Origin: Streptomyces sp. NBC_01689
GTDB taxonomy: Bacteria; Actinomycetota; Actinomycetes; Streptomycetales; Streptomycetaceae
Assembly (NCBI RefSeq): GCF_036250675.1
Contig: NZ_CP109592.1
Span: 8,060,001-8,124,000 of the forward strand
Reading direction: 5' to 3'
DNA: 64,000 nt
Part shown: in pieces, positions 1 through 9,036 of the stretch
Layout: each line of letters starts with the position of its first letter
How positions within the stretch are numbered: the first letter of the stretch is position 1
The notes under the pieces: generated by a model
Told to the model about the DNA's origin: nothing
Seen by the model: the letters and a program-made list of their open reading frames with translations, nothing else
Database searches by the model: none
Program-made: the position numbers and the translations under genes

Positions 1-997
1 GGTCGGCGCTGAGCCAGGCGGTGTCCTCCCCGATGGAGACGAGGCGTGGCCGGAGGTCGGTCAGCACACGGGCGAACGGGGTGCCTCGCGGCAGGGGGCG
101 GACGTCTCCGACCGGGTAGGCCGAGACCGGGCCCCGGAAGGCGGCCCGGCGCAGTACGAGGTCCTCCTGGACCGGCACGTGCGGGGGCTCCTCGCCGTGC
201 ACCACGTCCTCGATCACCTCGACCACGGTGATGCCCGCGAACGCGGGAACCACCGCGTCCACCAGCTCCTCGCACACGGCGCCCACGTTCAGTCCCCGCC
301 CCACGCGGCTGCGCACGGCCTCCAGCAGCGCCAGGCGGTGGTGCGCGTTCTCCTGCTCGGTGACGTCGAGCGCGGACGCCACCAGCCCGAGACCGTCGCC
401 CGCGGCGTTCTCCAGGCGGACGTAGGAGACGGAGTAGATCCGCCGGCCGGGCCCGCCCGGATCGTCACCGACGGCCCGCACGAGCCGGCAGAGGACCGGT
501 TCACCCCCGTCCAGGACCTGCTGGGCGACCGCGGCCTCCTTCTCGGGGTCCTCCAGGTCGTAGGCCTGCGCGAACCGCTTGCCGGTCAGATCCTCCAGCG
601 GCGTGCCGGGCCGGTCGCGGGCGGCGCCCGGCAGACGGGCCACCCGTAGCTGCTCGTCCAGGACGTGCAGTCGCGCCGGTGAGTGCGTGAACATGGCCTC
701 CAGGATCGCCACGTCCTGGCCCGACACCGCGTTCTGACCCGGCAGCGGGTCCTGTGCCGCGAGGACCTGCCACATCACGGAGGTGCCCCGAAGTACCGGT
801 CTGACCAGCACCGGGGCCGTGGGCGCGACCCCCTCCCGCCGTCCCGCGGCGTCGGTACCGATCCCCCGTACGAGCTCGGTCACCGCCTGCCCGACGGCCT
901 CCTCGGCGGTCCACCCGAAGAGCTGCTCGGCCTGGCTCCGCCATTCGACGACCCGGCCGTCCTCGTCGATCAGCACGAGCACGTCACCGCTGGGCAC
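1..997 (-). CDS. PAS-domain sensor protein, N-terminal part (probable SpoIIE-type phosphatase)
   Basis: The gene runs off the left edge; about 332 codons are visible. The GTG at 997 is chosen because AGGAGG lies 9 nt upstream of it. The first ~110 residues form a PAS domain (LVLIDEDGRVVEWRSQAEQL, then FGWTAEEAVGQ). A second PAS-like unit ends near residue 225 with SALDVTEQENAHHRLALLE. The following stretch (VRSRVGRGLNVGAVCEELV, later AYPVGDVRPLPRGTPFARVL) is the linker/GAF-like region that in Streptomyces usually precedes a C-terminal SpoIIE PP2C phosphatase domain, which would lie outside the window. The PAS domains are seen; the phosphatase activity is inferred from family architecture. Its role would be dephosphorylating STAS anti-sigma antagonists in response to a sensed signal. 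Confidence 0.75.
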   Translation of the reverse strand, partial: MPSGDVLVLIDEDGRVVEWRSQAEQLFGWTAEEAVGQAVTELVRGIGTDAAGRREGVAPTAPVLVRPVLRGTSVMWQVLAAQDPLPGQNAVSGQDVAILEAMFTHSPARLHVLDEQLRVARLPGAARDRPGTPLEDLTGKRFAQAYDLEDPEKEAAVAQQVLDGGEPVLCRLVRAVGDDPGGPGRRIYSVSYVRLENAAGDGLGLVASALDVTEQENAHHRLALLEAVRSRVGRGLNVGAVCEELVDAVVPAFAGITVVEVIEDVVHGEEPPHVPVQEDLVLRRAAFRGPVSAYPVGDVRPLPRGTPFARVLTDLRPRLVSIGEDTAWLSAD

Positions 998-1275
998 GCG
1001 ACAGCACCTCCTCGTCCCTCGGTCCGGAACCGTCCGTTCCGTCCCACCCGCCCCGCCCGTGGGGTCGAACGGTCTTGTTCCACGGGCGACTTGGGGAGCC
1101 GGACCGGCGCAGCCCGCGCCGGTCCCCGCGCCGGGGCGACGGCGTGTGCCGGCACCGGCACGGACCCGGGCGGGCGCGTCGTCCCGCCGGAGCGACGAGG
1201 CCGCCCCTACCGGGCGGCACCGCCCCGGTCGGGGCCGGGCGAGGAGGAAGCCGCAGCCACCGTGTCATGGCCGGT

Positions 1276-1464
1276 CTACCGCCGCGTGGTGTCCATGTGG
1301 AGCGCGGCGTCCGAGGCCGCCTCGTCGGGCTCCCGGCCCTGTTCACGGGCGGTCATGTACGCGGCGTACCAGTCCGACCAGTCGTGCTTCGGAGCGGTCG
1401 CCTCGTAGAAACCGTGGTGCTCCTCCGTCTCCCGCAGGAGCGCGGCCAGCGCGGCGACGTCCAT
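1276..1464 (-). CDS. Small conserved protein of unknown function (62 aa)
   Basis: A 62-residue acidic protein. The ATG at 1464 is preferred over an upstream in-frame start at 1524 because GGAGGAGG lies 7 nt before it. It is rich in charged and aromatic residues (EEHHGFYEATAPKHDWSDWY, then AYMTAREQGREP). It has no signal peptide and no membrane segment. Short proteins of this kind with an HDWSDWYAAY core are, as far as I recall, common in actinomycetes without an assigned role. It lies between the PAS protein and the kinase on the same strand, with long gaps on both sides, so it is probably a separate transcript. Coding use is convincing; function unknown. Confidence 0.7.
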   Translation of the reverse strand: MDVAALAALLRETEEHHGFYEATAPKHDWSDWYAAYMTAREQGREPDEAASDAALHMDTTRR

Positions 1465-1929
1465 GAAGAAACCTCCTCCGTCGTAAGGCTTCCCGTCACC
1501 GTCCCGGAGACCCGCACCCACCACCTCCGGCGGCAGCGTCCCGAGGACATCCGGGTGCCGCCGGGCGGCGGGCGCCCACGCATCGTGGCCGCGCCGCTCC
1601 GGAACGAGTCCGGCCTCGTGTCCCCGGCGACGAATCGGCCGCCGTGGACCGGCAGACCTGACAATTGTCGCTTACTGGACAAGGTCCGGCGAGGCGAGTC
1701 GTCGCCCCTGACGCCCCACGCCGGGCCGCTGTGCGCGATCGAGTCACGGAGCGCCGGACCGCCCGGCTCCCGCCGGAGCCTCGCGGACGCGTATCGCGTG
1801 GGCGGCGGCAGGGACTTCGGCGTCGACGACGGGCACGCCCACCTTCCGTGTTGCTCACGTCACGCTCAGAAACGGGATCTGGCGTCCGGGACGGAGCGGG
1901 TGTGGTCGTCCCCGTACGGGAGCCGTCCC
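1465..1929. other. Intergenic stretch without a gene
   Basis: No convincing coding frame. It holds the leader of the 62-residue gene and the 3' flank of the kinase gene. The only notable element is the perfect palindrome GACAATTGTC (1660-1669) inside a locally AT-richer segment, listed separately. No strong terminator hairpin was found after the kinase gene. Confidence 0.6.
1660..1669. promoter_or_regulatory. Palindrome GACAATTGTC, possible operator
   Basis: Perfect 10-bp palindrome in a small AT-rich island, about 200 bp upstream of the 62-residue gene. No repeat partner was found. The regulator is unknown; the palindrome could be chance. Confidence 0.25.
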
Positions 1930-3690
1930 TCAGTGGGCGGTGCCGGTCTGCCAGGCGATCCGGGCGTCCGTCGCGATGACCATGTTGCCGTCCTCCAGCA
2001 CCTTGAGGGCCGCCCCGTTCGCGCCCTGGGTGTTGCTGGCCCATACCGGCCTGGTCTGGGCGTCGTAGACCACGAGGTTGCCGTCCGCCTGGAACACGGC
2101 GGTGTTTCCCGGGCCTTGGGTGCGACTCGCCCAACGGGGCTTCCCCGCCTCGTCGTAGAGCACCAGGTTTCCGTCCGTCTGCATGATCAGCTTCGAGCGC
2201 AGGGTCCTCACGAACTTCCCGACCCCGAACGTGAAGGGCGACTTGATCACCAGGGCGTCCGGCAGCGGGGTCCCGTCCGCGGACGCGTCACCGGCCGTGC
2301 CCGGGGTCACGCCGGCGCCCGCGGCGGAGGGAGACGCCCCCACCGGCGAGGGGGAGGGGGAGGGGGACGGAGAAGGAGGGGACGACCTGTCCGCGGAGCG
2401 GTGGGCGCCGGCGGGCGGCGTGGCGCGCGCCGATCCGGAGCCGTCGTCGAAGGCGTGCACCAGGAGGACCGTCGAGGCGGCGACGGCGGCCAGCGCACCC
2501 GCGCCGATGGCGGCGGCCCGCACACGGCGGCCGTCGCGGCGCCGCTCGCCGTCCGGTGGCGGAGTCGGACCGGCCCCCGGGTAGGAGCCGTGGCCGGACG
2601 CGCCACGGGTGTCGTCCGAGGCGTACGGGCCCGTGCGGGGGCCGGGGCTTCCCTGCGGTGCCAGGAGGGTGACGGCGTCGGCTTCCCGGGTGCCGACCGC
2701 GGTGGCCGTCGGCGTCGGGGGGAGCGGCGCCGTCGCCACCGAGACGCCGGCCGGCGCACCGGTTCCCCAGCCGTTCGCGGTGCCGCCCGTCGCGCCGTGC
2801 TCCGGACCGGCGACGGTCGCGGCCCGCTCCCGGTCCGGGGCGGGGCCCACGGCCAGTGCCCGCTGATAGGCGGGGTGATGCACCAGATCGGTGTCGGCCT
2901 GGCAGAGTTCCACGATCCGCTGCAGACCGGGACGCCGGGCCGGATCGATGTGCACACAGGCCGAGATGAGCCCGGCGACGCCGGGGTCCACGCCCCGCAG
3001 GTCGACCTCTCCGTGCACCGAACGGTACGACACGGCCGCGAACGACCCGTCCCCGTACGGCGGTCGGCCGGTGACGGCGAACGCCAGCGTGGCGCCCAGC
3101 GCGAACACGTCGGCTCCCGGCCCCGTCTCGCTGCCCGTGATCGTCTCCGGCGCGATGTAGCCGGGACTGCCCATCGCGCTGCCGACCTGAGTCAGATCGG
3201 ACGGACCGCTGTTCCGGGCGATGCCGAAGTCGATCAGCTGGGGGCCGGTGGCGGAGAGGATGACGTTCTGCGGTTTGAGGTCCCGATGCCACACACCGCG
3301 GACGTGGATGGCGTCCAGGCCTTCGGCCAGGGCGGCCAGCATGATCCGGGCCAGGTCGGCGGGAAGCGGCCCGTGGGACATGACCGCGGCGTGCAGCGTG
3401 GGCCCCGGCACGTACTCGGTGGCCAGCCAGTACGGAGGGGTGTCCAGCTCCGCGTCGATGAGCGAGGCCGTGTATGCGCTGCGGACCGTGCCCAGGGTCT
3501 CCACCTCGCGCCGGAACCGGCTCAGGGCGTGATCGTCGTGGCGCAGATGGTCGTTGATCACCTTGACGGCGACCGGGCGGCCACCGGGCGAACGCGCGAG
3601 GTACACCCGGCCCATGCCGCCCTCACCGAGCCTCCCGACCAGGCGGTAGCGGCCTATGTGCGACGGATCGGAGCCATCGAGCGAATGCAC
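1930..3690 (-). CDS. Membrane Ser/Thr protein kinase with extracellular B-lectin domain
   Basis: 586 residues from the GTG at 3690 (AGGAGG 9 nt upstream); longer in-frame starts exist but lack a site. Residues ~13-270 are a Hanks-type kinase: glycine loop GEGGMGRVYLA, ATP lysine K43, HRDLKPQN with catalytic D137, DFG at 154-156, and APE. A proline-rich linker leads to one membrane helix (~391-412), then an extracellular Ser/Pro-rich stalk. The C-terminus (~485-586) is a bulb-type mannose lectin with two intact QxDxNxVxY sites (QTDGNLVLY from 504, QADGNLVVY from 534) and a degenerate third (LEDGNMVIA). Most actinobacterial kinases of this class carry PASTA or other sensor domains, so a lectin sensor suggests glycan sensing. 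The adjacent glucan-degradation locus makes this attractive, but the link is inference. Confidence 0.93.
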   Translation of the reverse strand: MHSLDGSDPSHIGRYRLVGRLGEGGMGRVYLARSPGGRPVAVKVINDHLRHDDHALSRFRREVETLGTVRSAYTASLIDAELDTPPYWLATEYVPGPTLHAAVMSHGPLPADLARIMLAALAEGLDAIHVRGVWHRDLKPQNVILSATGPQLIDFGIARNSGPSDLTQVGSAMGSPGYIAPETITGSETGPGADVFALGATLAFAVTGRPPYGDGSFAAVSYRSVHGEVDLRGVDPGVAGLISACVHIDPARRPGLQRIVELCQADTDLVHHPAYQRALAVGPAPDRERAATVAGPEHGATGGTANGWGTGAPAGVSVATAPLPPTPTATAVGTREADAVTLLAPQGSPGPRTGPYASDDTRGASGHGSYPGAGPTPPPDGERRRDGRRVRAAAIGAGALAAVAASTVLLVHAFDDGSGSARATPPAGAHRSADRSSPPSPSPSPSPSPVGASPSAAGAGVTPGTAGDASADGTPLPDALVIKSPFTFGVGKFVRTLRSKLIMQTDGNLVLYDEAGKPRWASRTQGPGNTAVFQADGNLVVYDAQTRPVWASNTQGANGAALKVLEDGNMVIATDARIAWQTGTAH

Positions 3691-3975
3691 TGGACCAGTC
3701 CTCCTGAAGTGGGACCCACAGTCACCGGATCCGCCGTGAGGTCGGCTCGGCCGGGCTCCAACTCCGTTGCCCAGTGGGGTGCGAGTACCAGCCCCTCGAC
3801 ACCACGTCCGGGCCGGACACCGACATAGTAGAGGGCGGCGCCCCCCGAGCCTCACCCGGCGCGATGGTCCCGCCCGGGTCGCACGGCCGCCCCGCCGCGA
3901 AAGCCGCCCGGGGGCCGGGATGTTCTCCAAGTCGGCTTTATGGCAGCGGAGTTGGGGTCGTCAGTACGTCTCGCC

Positions 3976-4692
3976 CTACACGTCCCCGCGGTCGGAGTCG
4001 CCCCCTCGTACGGGGAGACCGTCGTCCGCGATGTCGCCCCGGCGGCGTGGACGGCCGCCGTCGACGGGACGGTGGGCGTCGACGGCGTCGGCCATGGCGT
4101 GGTCCTCGCCGCGGCCACGGGACCGGAGCCCCTGGACCACGCCGGTGATGTCGGTCTGCGCGCGGTTCTGGCTCAGTTTGAACTTCGCTTCGACGCGCGT
4201 GATGGACAGCTCGACGCCGACGATCGCCCGCAGCTGGCCCTGGAGGTAGTCGGCCGGAGCGTCGTCGACGGACCACGGGGTGACGGCGTCGGCCTCGTGT
4301 CTGTCGGTCAGCCGGCGCACCTGGTCCTCGACCCACCCGGGGTCGTCGTGGACGAGCAGTTCCCCGTGGACGTGCGCGGTGATGTAGTTCCAGGTCGGGA
4401 CGTGCCGGTGGTGATCCGCCTTGGAGGGGTACCAGGTCGGGGTGACGTACGCGTCGGGGCCGCGCACGATGACCAACGCCGGGCCCTCCGTGGGCAGTCG
4501 CCACTGGTCGTTGTTGCGGGCCATGTGCCCGATCAGGGAGCCGTGCTCACCGGCGTCGGGGTCGTGGACGAAGGGGAGCAGGGTGGCCTGGAGGCCGTCC
4601 TCGGTCACGGTGATCAGATCGGCGGCGCCGTGCCGGTCCAGCAGCTGCCGGACGCTCTCGTCGGTGGGGGCGAAGTGTCGAGGGACGTACAC
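3976..4692 (-). CDS. PaiB-like FMN-binding negative transcriptional regulator
   Basis: 238 residues starting MYVPRHFAPTDESV, the classic PaiB N-terminus. Family landmarks seen are FVHDPDAGEHGSLIGHMARN, the TPTWYPSK loop, WNYITAHVHG, and a C-terminal FKLSQNR. Members have a flavin-reductase-like split barrel that binds FMN; B. subtilis PaiB is linked to repression of sporulation and protease genes. The C-terminal ~45 residues after SQNR are Arg/Asp-rich and less conserved. The gene is single. A perfect palindrome (4741-4754) lies about 50 bp upstream of the start and may be its operator. DNA binding is a family attribution, not seen here. Confidence 0.88.
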   Translation of the reverse strand: MYVPRHFAPTDESVRQLLDRHGAADLITVTEDGLQATLLPFVHDPDAGEHGSLIGHMARNNDQWRLPTEGPALVIVRGPDAYVTPTWYPSKADHHRHVPTWNYITAHVHGELLVHDDPGWVEDQVRRLTDRHEADAVTPWSVDDAPADYLQGQLRAIVGVELSITRVEAKFKLSQNRAQTDITGVVQGLRSRGRGEDHAMADAVDAHRPVDGGRPRRRGDIADDGLPVRGGDSDRGDV

Positions 4693-4740
4693 GGTCGGCC
4701 TTTCGTGGGCGGGACGGGGCCCTGCCTCCAGCGGTGGCTA

Positions 4741-4754
4741 TTGCACTAGTGCAA
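4741..4754. promoter_or_regulatory. Perfect 14-bp palindrome TTGCACTAGTGCAA
   Basis: A perfect 14-bp palindrome in an AT-rich stretch, 49 bp upstream of the PaiB-like gene start. A further GCAA box lies at 4782-4785, 31 bp (about three helical turns) from the right-hand GCAA of the palindrome. The half-site TTGCA recurs in the promoters of the two downstream GH87 genes. Likely a dimeric-regulator operator; the protein is unknown. Confidence 0.55.
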
Positions 4755-5119
4755 ATGAATTTTTGAATTAGCGTAAAGATAGCAAACAGGTTCCGCAGGT
4801 GAAAGGGACGACGGGTGGTGCGGTGGGTGCCGTCGGAGGCGGGCGGTCCGAGGTCCGGCCCGCCTCCGCGCCGTTCCCGTCGCCGACGGGGCTGTGGGTG
4901 AGGCGGGCTGTGCCGGCTCCATGCCGCCCGAGGGCATCACACGGGCCACAGGTGGCCACGGGGCAACTGTGCGCCGCCCAGATGTGTTTCCGCCGCATCC
5001 CCCGGTGCCACGACGCGACGGCCCGCGTCCAGCAGGTGCACCCGCGTGTTGTCCCCGGGCGGTCCGCCTCCATGGCCCGGGCCCACGGGGGAACGCCGCC
5101 GCCGACGTGCCGGCGGCCG

Positions 5120-5263
<144 letters not shown>

Positions 5264-5275
<12 letters not shown>

Positions 5276-5298
5276 GCAAGATAGTTGCGACAGCTTGC
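5264..5298. promoter_or_regulatory. Phased TTGC boxes upstream of the first GH87 gene
   Basis: TTGC occurs at 5264, 5285 and 5295, spaced 21 and 10 bp, i.e. on one face of the helix. The segment is AT-rich compared with its surroundings and lies about 95-125 bp upstream of the ATG at 5391. The same 21-bp phasing is found upstream of the second GH87 gene. Probably activator or repressor sites; no exact -10/-35 pair can be assigned. Confidence 0.45.
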
Positions 5299-5390
5299 AT
5301 GAATCATTCTTTACTTCGTCGGAATCTAGCGGGCTGGAGGAGGTCTCTGTACGGTCGGGGCGCCGGTCTCCCCCCACCGAAGGAGCAGCA

Positions 5391-8300
5391 ATGCCGACGA
5401 TCCCCAGACACCGGCGCGGCCTCCGCCGCCCCGGGCGCCGACTCGCGGTGGCCGTGGCCACCGTGGTCGGCGCGCTGTGCGTGTCCGTCTTACCGGCCGC
5501 CGCGCAGTCGGCGCCGTCGTCCGGGGCGCACCGGGCGGCCCCGACGGCCCACGCTCCCCGACAGCCCCCGTCCCGCCCCCGGTCCCGGTCCGGGACGCGG
5601 ACACCGGCTGCGGGCGCGGCCGTGGGTGCGACGACGCCGTTCTCGGTCTACGAGGCCGAGGCGGGAACGCGGAGCGGGGGAGCGGCGGTCCGGTCGCTGA
5701 CCTCGGCGCCGACGACGCCGTACTCGAGCGCGGCCCTGGAGGCGTCGGGCCACTCCTATGTGCATCTGGACGGCACGGGCCAGGCGGTGCGGTGGACGAA
5801 CACCACCGGGCAGCCGATCTCCTTCCTCAACGTCCGTGCGAGCATCCCGGATTCGGCGTCCGGCGGCGGTGTCACCGGCACGCTCGACCTCTATGTCGAC
5901 GGGGTGTTCCGGCAGGCGCTGAACCTCAACTCGCGGCAGAGCTGGGTGTACGAAGGCAACGGGAACTACAACACGAGCGACAACCAGAACCCGGCCGACG
6001 GCGATCCGAGGGTCTTCTGGGACGAGGCGCACACCTTCGTCGCCGGGTCCCCGATCCCCGCGGGCGCCACGTTCTCGCTGCAGAAGGACTCCGACAACAC
6101 CGCGTCCTTCTACGACGTGGACTCCGTGGACGTGGAGAACCCGCCCGCTCCGCTGGCGCAGCCGGCGAACTCGCTCTCGATCACGAGCTGCGGTGCGGTG
6201 GCGGACGACCGGCCGACCAATGGCGCGGCCGCGGGCCAGTCGGTGGACAGCCGGGCGGCCATCCAGAACTGCATCGACCAGGCCCAGCAGCAGGGAAGGA
6301 CCCTGTGGATCCCCCGGGGCACCTTCTATGTGAAGGGCACCGCGGGGCTGAACGCGCGGGGGATCACCATCGCGGGCGCGGGCCTCTGGTACAGCACGGT
6401 CTACCGTGATGTGCCGGTCCCCAACAGCACTCCGCTGGCGGCCCTGTTCGACCTGACCTCCTGCACCGTGCGCGACTTCCACATCGACGCCAACGCCGTC
6501 AGCCGGAGCACGATCGGCGGGGACGGCGGGGCGATGGACACCACCGGCACCGACTGGCTGGCCGAGGGCATCTGGACCCAGCACACCATGTCGGGGTTCT
6601 GGGCCTCCGGGACCGGCGGGACGGTGCGCGGCAGCAGGCTGACGTCGATCTGGGCGGACGGGATCAACGTCAACAACGTGTCGCTGGGCGCGGACACCGG
6701 GAACGACCTGACGGTCACCGGCAACTTCGTCCGCGGTACCGGCGACGACGCGATCGCCGTCAACTCGGTGGACTACAACACCGACGGAGACGGCTCGAAG
6801 ACGTACTACCACCCGATGAGCCATGTCACCGTCACCGGCAACACCTCGATCGCGCCGTGGGGCGGAAAGGGGGTCGCGGTCTACGGGGGCAGCGGCCACC
6901 TGGTCAGCGGGAACTACGTGAGCGACACGGCCCGTTACATCGGCCTGGGAGCCGGCCGCTTCGGGGTCAACGGCAGCGATCTGCTGTCCGCGACGGTGAC
7001 GGGCAACACCGTGGTCCGCTCCGGTGGCAACGCCTACGGCCAGGGCCAGCCCGCCCTGCACATAGGCAACGGCGGTGACGGTCAGAACACGGGGATCGTC
7101 GACGACGTGACGGTGACCGGCAACACCGTCACCGGGTCCCTCTACGACGGGATCGGTTTCTCCACCTCGACCCGCACCCTGCTCAAGGACAACACCGTCG
7201 GCGACCCCGGTCGCAACGGCATCGCGATCTCGCCGCCGTTCTACCCCGCGCCCACCGGCTCCGCGACGATCACCGGCAACACGGTCACCGGGCTCGGCAC
7301 CGGCGCCTCGGCCTTCGTCGACAACTCCACGGGATTCGCGGCGACGTTGAGCGACAACCACTGGCCGCCGCCCGCTCCCGAGGGCCCCTACGGCGGAACC
7401 CCGGCCCCCGTGCCCGGCACGGTCCAGGCGGAGGACTACGACACCGGCGGCCAGGGCGTGGCCTACAACGTCACCTCCGTCAACGGCAACGCCAACTCCT
7501 ACCGCGCCGACGGAGTGGACCTGGACAACGCGTCGGACACCGGCGGCGGGTACAACCTCGGCTGGACCAGCGGCGGGCAGTGGTTCCGCTACACCGTGGA
7601 CGTCGCCAGGGCCGGCACCTACACCCTCGGCCTCCGGGTCGCCGCCCCGTCCGCGGTGACGGGGGCACTGCACCTGTCGGACGCCTCCGGCACCGACCTG
7701 ACCGGTGCCGTCGACCTGCCCGCGACCGGTGACTGGCAGAGCTGGGCCACGGCGACCACGCACGTGGTCCTGCCCGCGGGCCGGCAGACGCTGACCCTCC
7801 ATCAGGACAGCGGCGGCTGGAACATCAACCACCTCGACCTCGCCACGGGCAGCGGTTCGCCGTCGGCCGTACTGACCACGTCACCCGGATCACTGTCCTT
7901 CGCCGACCAGGCGGTGGACACGACCAGCGCCCCGCGGACCGTCACGGTCACCAACTCGGGCACCGCCACCGCCTCGATCACCGGGGTCACCGCCGGTGGT
8001 GACTTCGCCCAGAGCAACACCTGCGGCGCCTCCCTGGCGGCCGGGTCGAGCTGCACGGTCTCCGTCACCTTCCGGCCCACCGCCTCCGGCACCCGCACCG
8101 GCACCCTCGTCGTGACCGGGGACCAGTCGGGCGGCCCCGCCACGGTGGCCCTGTCGGGTGTCGGCACCGGCACCGTCCCCGCCGATCTCGCCGCGGGCAG
8201 GCCGACCGGCGAGTCCAGCCACACCGACGTCTACCGCTCCGCCAACGTCACCGACGGCGACGGGTCCACCTACTGGGAGAGCGCCAACAACGCGTTCCCG

Positions 8301-8591
8301 CAGTGGGTCCAGGTCGACCTGGGCTCGGCCCGGAGCGCCTCCCGCGTGGTCCTGCGGCTGCCCGTCGGCTGGGGCGCCCGCACTCAGGTCCTGAGCCTCG
8401 GCGGCAGTGACGACGGCACCACCTTCACCACCCTGAAGCCCTCGGCCGCCCACACCTTCGATCCGAGCACCGGCAACACCGTCACGCTCACCTTCCCCGC
8501 CACCACCGAGCGCTACTTCCGCGTCACCGTCACCGCCAACACCGGCTGGCCCGCGGGCCAGGTGTCCGAGTTCCAGGTCTGGAGCTCCTGA
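5391..8591 (+). CDS. Secreted GH87-type alpha-1,3-glucanase (mycodextranase/mutanase), multidomain
   Basis: 1,066 residues from the ATG at 5391 (AAGGAG 5 nt upstream). Sec signal peptide ~1-40, Pro/Arg-rich spacer, N-terminal beta-sandwich module (~83-250), right-handed beta-helix catalytic domain (~260-665), CBM6-like module (~676-817), choice-of-anchor-D Ig-like domain (~828-926) and C-terminal discoidin/F5-8C module (~932-1066). The helix carries WADGIN (D423) and GDD (D452, D453), matching as I recall the three aspartates of GH87 alpha-1,3-glucanases. Predicted role: endo-hydrolysis of alpha-1,3-glucan (fungal wall, mutan) outside the cell. Leu34 in the signal peptide is encoded by TTA, so translation should need the bldA tRNA. 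Its paralog follows at 9037. Confidence 0.85.
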   Translation: MPTIPRHRRGLRRPGRRLAVAVATVVGALCVSVLPAAAQSAPSSGAHRAAPTAHAPRQPPSRPRSRSGTRTPAAGAAVGATTPFSVYEAEAGTRSGGAAVRSLTSAPTTPYSSAALEASGHSYVHLDGTGQAVRWTNTTGQPISFLNVRASIPDSASGGGVTGTLDLYVDGVFRQALNLNSRQSWVYEGNGNYNTSDNQNPADGDPRVFWDEAHTFVAGSPIPAGATFSLQKDSDNTASFYDVDSVDVENPPAPLAQPANSLSITSCGAVADDRPTNGAAAGQSVDSRAAIQNCIDQAQQQGRTLWIPRGTFYVKGTAGLNARGITIAGAGLWYSTVYRDVPVPNSTPLAALFDLTSCTVRDFHIDANAVSRSTIGGDGGAMDTTGTDWLAEGIWTQHTMSGFWASGTGGTVRGSRLTSIWADGINVNNVSLGADTGNDLTVTGNFVRGTGDDAIAVNSVDYNTDGDGSKTYYHPMSHVTVTGNTSIAPWGGKGVAVYGGSGHLVSGNYVSDTARYIGLGAGRFGVNGSDLLSATVTGNTVVRSGGNAYGQGQPALHIGNGGDGQNTGIVDDVTVTGNTVTGSLYDGIGFSTSTRTLLKDNTVGDPGRNGIAISPPFYPAPTGSATITGNTVTGLGTGASAFVDNSTGFAATLSDNHWPPPAPEGPYGGTPAPVPGTVQAEDYDTGGQGVAYNVTSVNGNANSYRADGVDLDNASDTGGGYNLGWTSGGQWFRYTVDVARAGTYTLGLRVAAPSAVTGALHLSDASGTDLTGAVDLPATGDWQSWATATTHVVLPAGRQTLTLHQDSGGWNINHLDLATGSGSPSAVLTTSPGSLSFADQAVDTTSAPRTVTVTNSGTATASITGVTAGGDFAQSNTCGASLAAGSSCTVSVTFRPTASGTRTGTLVVTGDQSGGPATVALSGVGTGTVPADLAAGRPTGESSHTDVYRSANVTDGDGSTYWESANNAFPQWVQVDLGSARSASRVVLRLPVGWGARTQVLSLGGSDDGTTFTTLKPSAAHTFDPSTGNTVTLTFPATTERYFRVTVTANTGWPAGQVSEFQVWSS

Positions 8592-8614
8592 CCGCTCCAC
8601 CCGGAAGCCATGCT

Positions 8615-8655
8615 CCGAGGGTGCCGCCGGACCGCGTGTCCGGCGGCACCCTCGG
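8615..8655 (+). terminator. Terminator hairpin after the first GH87 gene
   Basis: Perfect 18-bp inverted repeat (8615-8632 and 8638-8655) with a 5-nt loop, 24 bp after the stop codon. There is no T-tract, as is usual in Streptomyces. The core GGTGCCGCCGGAC is also the core of the hairpin after the second GH87 gene. Confidence 0.8.
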
Positions 8656-9036
8656 CGTGCCCGCGGTGCCGGAAGCCGGAGCGGCGGACCCCCGTTCCCT
8701 CGTCCCGCCGCCCCTGGTCGGCCGGGCCCACACGGCAGCCTCCGGATCGCACATTAGATCTTGCGGGATGCATTTTTTATATTGCAAAGTCCTGTTCAGT
8801 TATTGCGTGTTGATGTCGCCGATATTACGGTCCCCCTTGCGTCGTCCCGACCTCTCTGTTCTCCCCCCGCCCCCGTCCCCCCTTGAGCCGCTTCCGCCGA
8901 TCACGGTCCGTCCGCGGGCCCGGCGGGGAGCCCCGCTCCGTGTCGACCGCTCGCGCGCCTTCTCGTCCTCCCGCCCCTCCCTCCCGGCGGCGCCAATGGA
9001 ACATTTCCGGCATTGCGTTATCAAAGGAGTGGTCCC
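8656..9036. other. Intergenic leader of the second GH87 gene
   Basis: After the terminator this stretch has no gene. An AT-rich island at 8750-8830 holds the phased TTGC boxes and is the likely promoter region. 8831-9020 is a pyrimidine-rich leader. The ribosome site AAAGGAG sits at 9023-9029. Confidence 0.6.
8761..8806. promoter_or_regulatory. Three TTGC boxes at exact 21-bp spacing
   Basis: TTGC begins at 8761, 8782 and 8803, an exact 21-bp period (two helical turns), inside an AT-rich island about 230-275 bp upstream of the GTG at 9037. This matches the 21-bp spacing at 5264/5285 in front of the paralogous gene. Probable binding sites of a shared regulator; identity unknown. Confidence 0.5.

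Noticed and set aside
1075..3828. A 917-codon + strand frame opposite the kinase
   Set aside because: Arg/Gly-rich shadow; the minus frame encodes complete kinase and lectin motifs.
5490..7832. A 780-codon minus-strand frame inside the first GH87 gene
   Set aside because: Same artefact: composition typical of antisense codon-position effects, and no recognisable domain.
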